Below, piece by piece: positions 8,019 through 10,907 of a stretch of 10,907 nucleotides of DNA (the first letter of the stretch is position 1; every line of letters begins with the position of its first letter). The position numbers and the translations under genes are program-made. Source of the DNA: Clostridiales bacterium (GTDB taxonomy: Bacteria; Bacillota; Clostridia; Tissierellales; Sedimentibacteraceae); assembly GCA_003487955.1 (NCBI GenBank), contig DNNJ01000031.1:15020-25926 (forward strand), in the 5' to 3' direction. The notes beneath the pieces are model-generated. The model saw only the letters and a program-made list of their open reading frames with translations, was not told the DNA's origin and ran no database searches.

Positions 8019-8508
8019 CCCCCTTTTTATTCTCCAATTCGTAGATTTTATCTCTCAGTTCTGCCGCAAGCTCATATTCCTCCCTTTCAACAGCACCTTT
8101 CAAATCATTTTTCAATCTTTCAATATCCATTTGAACCTTGTAATCTCCGCCTGCCCTTTTAGGAATTTTCCCTGTATGCCTGTCATATCCCTGTATACTT
8201 TTTATTACAGGTCTCAACCTGCCCTTGAATGAATCAATGCAATGGCTGCAGCCGAATTTGCCTGTATCCCTGAAGCTTTCGTATGTCATGCCGCAATTTG
8301 AGCAGCCCTTTGCAGGTAAGTATGTTTTATTATTAAAAGAATTGTTCAGCATTGCAGAGAACAAATTCTCCATTGAAAAATTTGAGTTTAAAATTGTCTG
8401 GTTCTTTTTTGCACACTCTTCGCACAAATGACTTTCTGTCTTTTTTCCGTTAATTATGTGGGTTAAATGTACATTTGCTTCATTCTTGCCGCATTCGTTA
8501 CATAACAT
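7999..8508 (-). CDS. mcsA: McsA, zinc-binding activator of McsB
   Basis: McsA binds and activates the McsB arginine kinase and helps control CtsR. The product has two four-Cys zinc sites, C3/C6/C29/C32 and C69/C72/C87/C90, the second in the CSNCGMTYESFRDTGKFGC block. They are followed by the conserved HTGKIPKRAGG (111-121) and a C-terminal UVR domain (about 127-162, ELAAELRDKIYELE). An in-frame ATG exists at 8526, but GGAGGGG lies inside that extension and is correctly spaced for the ATG at 8508. The 169-residue form also begins MLCNEC, like B. subtilis MICQEC. ctsR ends 18 nt upstream and mcsB starts within the last 20 nt. Length and motifs are normal. Confidence 0.95.
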   Translation of the reverse strand: MLCNECGKNEANVHLTHIINGKKTESHLCEECAKKNQTILNSNFSMENLFSAMLNNSFNNKTYLPAKGCSNCGMTYESFRDTGKFGCSHCIDSFKGRLRPVIKSIQGYDRHTGKIPKRAGGDYKVQMDIERLKNDLKGAVEREEYELAAELRDKIYELENKKGDEQFEK

Positions 8509-8526
8509 ATTTACCCCTCCAATCAT

Positions 8527-9000
8527 TTAATAATCATTATTTTCTACGGATACTAATATCATTTCTTTTAAAAGATCAGCCCGCAGCCTATTTCTATCCT
8601 CATAAGCAACAATATTTAGAACTCTGTCGCTTAAAACACTTTGCATGATTGCTCTTTCACCTTCTGTTATTACTTCTCTTTCCAACAGTGCATTGACTAA
8701 ATCAATTGATTTATTTAATGTAATACTGTCTCCTATTGTTTCATTCAATATACGCTTAAGTTCATCCTCCATTGAAGAGCGAACCTTAAAAATTCGTATA
8801 TACCCGCCTCCGCCTCTTCTGCTTTCAACCACATATCCTCTATCATTGGTAAAACGAGTAGTCAGAACATAGTTAATTTGAGATGGAGAACAATCAAACT
8901 GCTGTGCTAATATATTTCTCTGAATTTCGATTGCATCATTATTGTTAGCATCCATTAATTCTTTTATGAAGCCTTCAATTATATCACTTAAATTTGACAA
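8527..9000 (-). CDS. ctsR: Transcriptional repressor of class III heat-shock genes, CtsR
   Basis: CtsR is a dimeric winged-helix repressor of clp genes that senses heat and is removed by McsA/McsB and Clp protease action. The N-terminus has MSNLSDIIEGF, an HTH region around residues 27-50 (CSPSQINYVLTTRF) and the family's wing RRGGGGYIRI (61-70). Arg62, just before the four glycines, corresponds to the operator-contacting arginine reported as a McsB target. The C-terminal half (about 80-157) is the dimerisation domain, ending with the RNRLRADLLKEMI-type segment. The start is TTG with GGAGG 6 nt upstream; the nearby ATG is out of frame. It is the first gene of the operon and lies just behind a CtsR operator, implying autoregulation. 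The length of 157 fits the family. Confidence 0.96.
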   Translation of the reverse strand: MSNLSDIIEGFIKELMDANNNDAIEIQRNILAQQFDCSPSQINYVLTTRFTNDRGYVVESRRGGGGYIRIFKVRSSMEDELKRILNETIGDSITLNKSIDLVNALLEREVITEGERAIMQSVLSDRVLNIVAYEDRNRLRADLLKEMILVSVENNDY

Positions 9001-9044
9001 TTCATCCCTCCTTACTTGGTCTATTTGTCTTGTCCTTAACTGCC

Positions 9045-9067
9045 TTTGACTTTGACTATCTTTGACC
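9045..9067 (-). promoter_or_regulatory. CtsR operator with an additional overlapping heptad
   Basis: On the minus strand GGTCAAA (9067-9061), a 3-nt gap GAT, and AGTCAAA (9057-9051) form the canonical CtsR direct heptad repeat. A third AGTCAAA (9051-9045) overlaps the second by one base. The site covers the transcription start, just downstream of the -10 box, as expected for steric repression of the ctsR operon. Confidence 0.93.
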
Positions 9068-9075
9068 TTAAGATT

Positions 9076-9104
9076 ATTTTAACACTTTTAAAAAAGAAAT
9101 GCAA
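9076..9104 (-). promoter_or_regulatory. Sigma-A promoter of the ctsR-mcsA-mcsB-clpC operon
   Basis: On the minus strand a -35 TTGCAT (9104-9099) and a -10 TAAAAT (9081-9076) are 17 bp apart. The predicted start near 9069 lies at the edge of the CtsR operator. Both boxes deviate slightly from consensus, but spacing and position agree with the operator. Confidence 0.8.
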
Positions 9105-9125
9105 GGGGTTTTTTCAATATTATTT

Positions 9126-9153
9126 TAACCACCGGTTACACCTCGTAGGTGTA
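9126..9153. promoter_or_regulatory. Two tandem overlapping palindromes between ctsR and the ymaF-like gene
   Basis: TAACC-acc-GGTTA (9126-9138) is followed, sharing two bases, by TACACCT-cgt-AGGTGTA (9137-9153), a perfect 7-bp dyad with a 3-nt centre. No T-run follows on either strand, so a terminator is unlikely. The location, between the divergent ctsR and ymaF-like promoters, suggests a protein-binding site. The regulator is unknown. Confidence 0.5.
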
Positions 9154-9186
9154 GTTTAAGTTTGCAAATCTAATTTAGTTTAACAT

Positions 9187-9216
9187 TTGACCAATAAAAC
9201 AGTGGCAAATGATAAT
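9187..9216 (+). promoter_or_regulatory. ymaF: Probable promoter of the ymaF-like gene, with an internal inverted repeat
   Basis: TTGACC (9187-9192) and GATAAT (9211-9216) are separated by 18 bp, a fair sigma-A promoter about 50 nt upstream of the ymaF-like start. An imperfect inverted repeat, CATTTG (9184-9189) with CAAATG (9206-9211), brackets the -35 and the spacer and could be an operator. Confidence 0.6.
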
Positions 9217-9270
9217 ACAGGACATAGAATACTAGGAAACAATTAATTTATTAAAGAGGTGATTATAAAA

Positions 9271-9555
9271 ATGCAAGGTATGCACACACATGGTTTTGAA
9301 GGCCCTACTTCTATAAATGAAAATCACAGGCATTTTTACAACGGAATATCTTCTGCAGAACCCAATATTCCGGGACATGTTCATAATATATCTGCTACAA
9401 CCACATTTAACAATGGGCACAGTCACAGCTTCAATGTAAACACGGCTCCCGCAATTTCCGTAAAACAAGGGCATATGCACCCGTATATGGGAACTACTAC
9501 CTTTGACAGCGGGCATGTCCATTATTTTAGAGGCAACACTACAGTTTCAAGGTAA
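9271..9555 (+). CDS. ymaF: Small His-rich YmaF-family protein
   Basis: The product is 94 residues with no signal peptide or membrane segment. It consists of about six short repeats (spacing 14-20 residues), each centred on a His-x-His pair: HTH (5-7), HRH (19-21), HVH (36-38), HSH (50-52), HMH (68-70) and HVH (82-84). The pairs are often followed by an aromatic residue, and T- or N-rich stretches lie between them. The HTHGFEGPTS beginning followed by an HxHF repeat matches the YmaF family, whose function is unknown. Regular His pairs suggest metal binding or a small repeat fold; that is inference. An in-frame GTG at 9259 lies inside the AGAGGTGATT ribosome binding site, so the ATG at 9271 is chosen. 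It is the only plus-strand gene here and has its own promoter and terminator. Confidence 0.85.
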   Translation: MQGMHTHGFEGPTSINENHRHFYNGISSAEPNIPGHVHNISATTTFNNGHSHSFNVNTAPAISVKQGHMHPYMGTTTFDSGHVHYFRGNTTVSR

Positions 9556-9562
9556 AAATTTT

Positions 9563-9598
9563 AAAATCGGCAGCATTTAATATGAGGCCGATTTTTTT
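9563..9598 (+). terminator. Intrinsic terminator of the ymaF-like gene
   Basis: A 9-bp stem AAAATCGGC/GCCGATTTT (9563-9571 with 9587-9595) with a 15-nt loop lies 8 nt after the stop codon. It leads into a run of seven Ts (9592-9598), the first four of which also form the base of the stem. Confidence 0.85.
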
Positions 9599-9653
9599 GA
9601 AGCATCTTACAGTTCACTAAACAATAGAGATATGTACAATTGGATTACATCTA

Positions 9654-9857
9654 TTAACATTTCTTCTTCTGTTCAGAAATATCATTGTTCTCCTGAACAA
9701 GAGAATTATAATCCAAAAAACAAGTATACCATTCCGGACAAATTAATCCGGGCTGTCCTTCCTGTCTTAAGCGGGCTTCGGTGAAATTATTGGTAGTAGG
9801 CATCATAACAGGGTCTCCCGGCATCCAATTAGCAGGTGTATAAACTGCCTTTTTTGT
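9654..9857 (-). pseudogene. C-terminal relic of a peroxiredoxin (AhpC/Prx6-type)
   Basis: A frame of 67 codons on the minus strand ends at TAA (9656-9654). It begins directly after in-frame TAA and TAG stops, with no upstream start or ribosome binding site. The translation contains VYTPANWMPGDPVM (5-18) and, later, CPEWYTCF (40-47). These match the C-terminal TPANWxPGD and WYxC segments of AhpC/TSA peroxiredoxins. The thioredoxin-fold core with the peroxidatic Cys is absent, so it cannot be an active enzyme. It starts 26 nt downstream of the CDF transporter stop on the same strand. A deletion or recombination that placed the transporter here probably removed the 5' part of the gene. Family assignment is by motif memory. 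The 9556-9883 stretch holds only this relic and the ymaF terminator. Confidence 0.7.
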
Positions 9858-9883
9858 CTATTAGAAATTTGGGATGATATTTA

Positions 9884-10756
9884 TCATTTTTCTATAAAAG
9901 GTTCTAAATGAGCTATTAATTGAATATTTCTATTTATCTCATTTCTAATTTTATCTTCAATTAAATGAATTAATTCATGTGAACACTCTACACTCATTTT
10001 TGGTTCTGTCATAATATGCATATCAACAAATAAAGCATTACCGTATCCCCTGCTGCGAATATAATGAGTATTTTTAACTTGCTCAAAGCCTAATACAATA
10101 TCTTCAATCTTATTAATATCAATAGCTGCTTTATCAAGCAAGATGCCGCTGTTATCAATAAAGATTTCATATGATGCATGTATAATAAAACCAGCCACAA
10201 TAAATGATGCAATTGAGTCAATTACAGAAGGCAGACCAAATTTTATACATATTAGAGTTATAAGCACTCCTATTGATACATAAATATCACTTCTTGTATG
10301 CATAGAATCAGAAATTAATATTTTGCTGTCTAATGTTTCCCCCTTTGCATATTCATATTTACTTACAAATATATTAATTCCTAACGTGAATAATAGTATT
10401 ATAAGACTTTCTATTGTTATTTCAGGCAATATAGGATTTAAAATCCTATCAATTGCACTTGTAATTACTTTCACACCTATTATAAACAGCATTATTGAAA
10501 TGAATAATCCAGCCAGCATTTCAAATTTTCCATGTCCATAGGGATGCTCTTTATCTACCGGTTTAGAAGCAAAATATATTCCAATTAATCCAACAATATT
10601 TGAAGAACCATCTGTTAAGGAATGAAAACCGTCAGCAGTCATACTATTGCTTTTTATAATATTCCCTATAACAATTTTTAATAAAGCTACTAATAAATTT
10701 GCAACTAAAATAATCAATAAAACTCTTTTAACTTTTTTATAATTATCATAATTCAT
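9884..10756 (-). CDS. Cation diffusion facilitator family metal exporter
   Basis: CDF transporters are inner-membrane dimers that exchange protons for divalent metals (Zn, Cd, Co, Ni, Fe or Mn). The 290-residue product has about six hydrophobic segments (roughly 11-34, 37-63, 78-100, 114-132, 147-171 and 176-198), then a cytoplasmic domain (about 205-288). Transport-site residues are visible as HxxxD in TM2 (H45, D49, within ADGFHSLTD) and HxxxD in TM5 (H153, D157, within HTRSD). The loop motif KEHPYGHGKFE (69-79) is conserved in the family. The ATG is preceded by GGGGGG with good spacing. A terminator and a candidate NiCo-type riboswitch lie just upstream, suggesting Co/Ni or Fe(II) as the exported metal. 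The exact metal cannot be read from the protein. Length is normal and no defect is seen. Confidence 0.95.
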   Translation of the reverse strand: MNYDNYKKVKRVLLIILVANLLVALLKIVIGNIIKSNSMTADGFHSLTDGSSNIVGLIGIYFASKPVDKEHPYGHGKFEMLAGLFISIMLFIIGVKVITSAIDRILNPILPEITIESLIILLFTLGINIFVSKYEYAKGETLDSKILISDSMHTRSDIYVSIGVLITLICIKFGLPSVIDSIASFIVAGFIIHASYEIFIDNSGILLDKAAIDINKIEDIVLGFEQVKNTHYIRSRGYGNALFVDMHIMTEPKMSVECSHELIHLIEDKIRNEINRNIQLIAHLEPFIEK

Positions 10757-10789
10757 GCAATCCCCCCTGTCATATAGCTTTTAACGGTT

Positions 10790-10827
10790 AAAAAAATCTG
10801 TGAAACTAAGATTTAGTCCCACAGATT
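10790..10827 (-). terminator. Intrinsic terminator in the CDF transporter leader
   Basis: On the minus strand a 15-bp hairpin pairs AAUCUGUGGGACUAA (10827-10813) with UUAGUUUCACAGAUU (10809-10795). It has a 3-nt loop and continues into a run of seven Us (10796-10790). It lies 34 nt upstream of the CDF start. The 5' arm contains the UCUGUGGGAC element of the candidate riboswitch, so the aptamer and terminator cannot coexist. Confidence 0.88.
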
Positions 10828-10868
10828 ATCTGCTGCCAAATGGCCCGGCATTGCCTGATCTATCAAAT
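10806..10868 (-). promoter_or_regulatory. Candidate NiCo (czcD-type) metal riboswitch, compact form
   Basis: Minus-strand elements in order are CAGGCAAUG, GCCGGGC, GGCAGCAGAU and AUCUGUGGGAC. As I recall, these match the conserved core of the NiCo riboswitch, which sits upstream of CDF exporters. Both G-runs used for metal binding are present (10846-10844 and 10820-10818). P3 (GCC/GGC, loop AUUU) and P4 (GCAGA/UCUGU, loop UAA) are short. P1 is weak (UAG/CUA next to the core), and no separate P2 hairpin lies between CAGGCAA and GCCGGGC. The 3' part overlaps the terminator arm, so ligand binding should prevent termination and turn the exporter on. It may be a minimal variant, a degenerate copy or a related class. 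Later work on this class also proposed Fe(II) as ligand. Confidence 0.78.
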
Positions 10869-10872
10869 ATTA

Positions 10873-10900
10873 TTTTTATATATAATGATTAAGGCGTCAA
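10873..10900 (-). promoter_or_regulatory. Probable promoter of the riboswitch-CDF transcript
   Basis: On the minus strand TTGACG (10900-10895) is followed by an A/T-rich -10 region. TAAAAA at 10878-10873 has 16-bp spacing; TATAAA at 10880-10875 has only 14. The start would lie near 10866, at the beginning of the candidate aptamer. The -35 is good and the -10 ambiguous. Confidence 0.5.
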
Positions 10901-10907
10901 AAGCAAT

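Noticed and set aside
9186-9192. Single TTTGACC (GGTCAAA on the other strand) near the ymaF-like promoter as a second CtsR box
   Set aside because: CtsR needs two heptads 3 nt apart; the neighbouring sequence (TAAACTA) does not match, so this is only the -35 region.
9232-9522. 96-codon minus-strand open frame opposite the ymaF-like gene
   Set aside because: The plus-strand frame has a ribosome binding site, promoter, terminator and family repeats; the antisense frame has none and is explained as a shadow.
9600-9653. Possible small gene or RNA between the ymaF terminator and the peroxiredoxin relic
   Set aside because: No start with a ribosome binding site, no conserved motif and no strong hairpin were seen.
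1-10907. CRISPR arrays, tRNA or rRNA genes, insertion sequences, attachment sites
   Set aside because: No regularly spaced repeats with unique spacers, no tRNA cloverleaf or rRNA sequence, and no transposase or integrase frame were found.

Overview
The window is AT-rich Gram-positive DNA, most likely from a member of the Clostridia. The gene families, strong AGGAGG-type ribosome binding sites, a T-box leader and the ctsR-mcsA-mcsB-clpC order all fit. A more precise placement (Tissierellales- or Sedimentibacter-like) would be a guess. Nearly everything is on the minus strand, so the biological order runs from right to left.

Right edge (about 10907 to 9884): a promoter, a candidate NiCo (czcD-type) metal riboswitch with an overlapping intrinsic terminator, and a cation diffusion facilitator (CDF) metal exporter. 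Just downstream on the same strand is a 67-codon relic of a peroxiredoxin C-terminus (9857-9654), which has no start codon. On the plus strand at 9271-9555 is a small His-rich YmaF-family gene with its own promoter and terminator. Tandem DNA palindromes lie between it and ctsR.

Middle (9104 to 4548): a complete class III heat-shock operon, ctsR-mcsA-mcsB-clpC. Its sigma-A promoter has a canonical CtsR operator at the transcription start. CtsR represses. McsA and McsB form the protein-arginine kinase that marks substrates and controls CtsR. ClpC is the unfoldase that delivers marked proteins to ClpP.

Left (4535 to 1): aspS-gatC-gatA-gatB, the indirect (transamidation) route to Asn-tRNA(Asn) and Gln-tRNA(Gln). 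It has a near-perfect promoter and a T-box leader. The specifier loop reads GAAC, so it holds overlapping Glu (GAA) and Asn (AAC) codons, as in the two-codon T-box described for the Clostridium acetobutylicum transamidation operon. The AspRS has a His in the anticodon-binding domain that is associated with non-discriminating enzymes. This suggests that one enzyme charges both tRNA(Asp) and tRNA(Asn), and that GatCAB then amidates. gatB runs off the left edge.

The points most worth a second look are: the dual-codon T-box; the compact NiCo-like riboswitch that appears to lack helix P2; a four-hairpin element between the T-box and aspS; two 23-nt REP-like units that now encode the GatA C-terminus; the lack of a terminator between clpC and the aspS promoter; and the peroxiredoxin relic.
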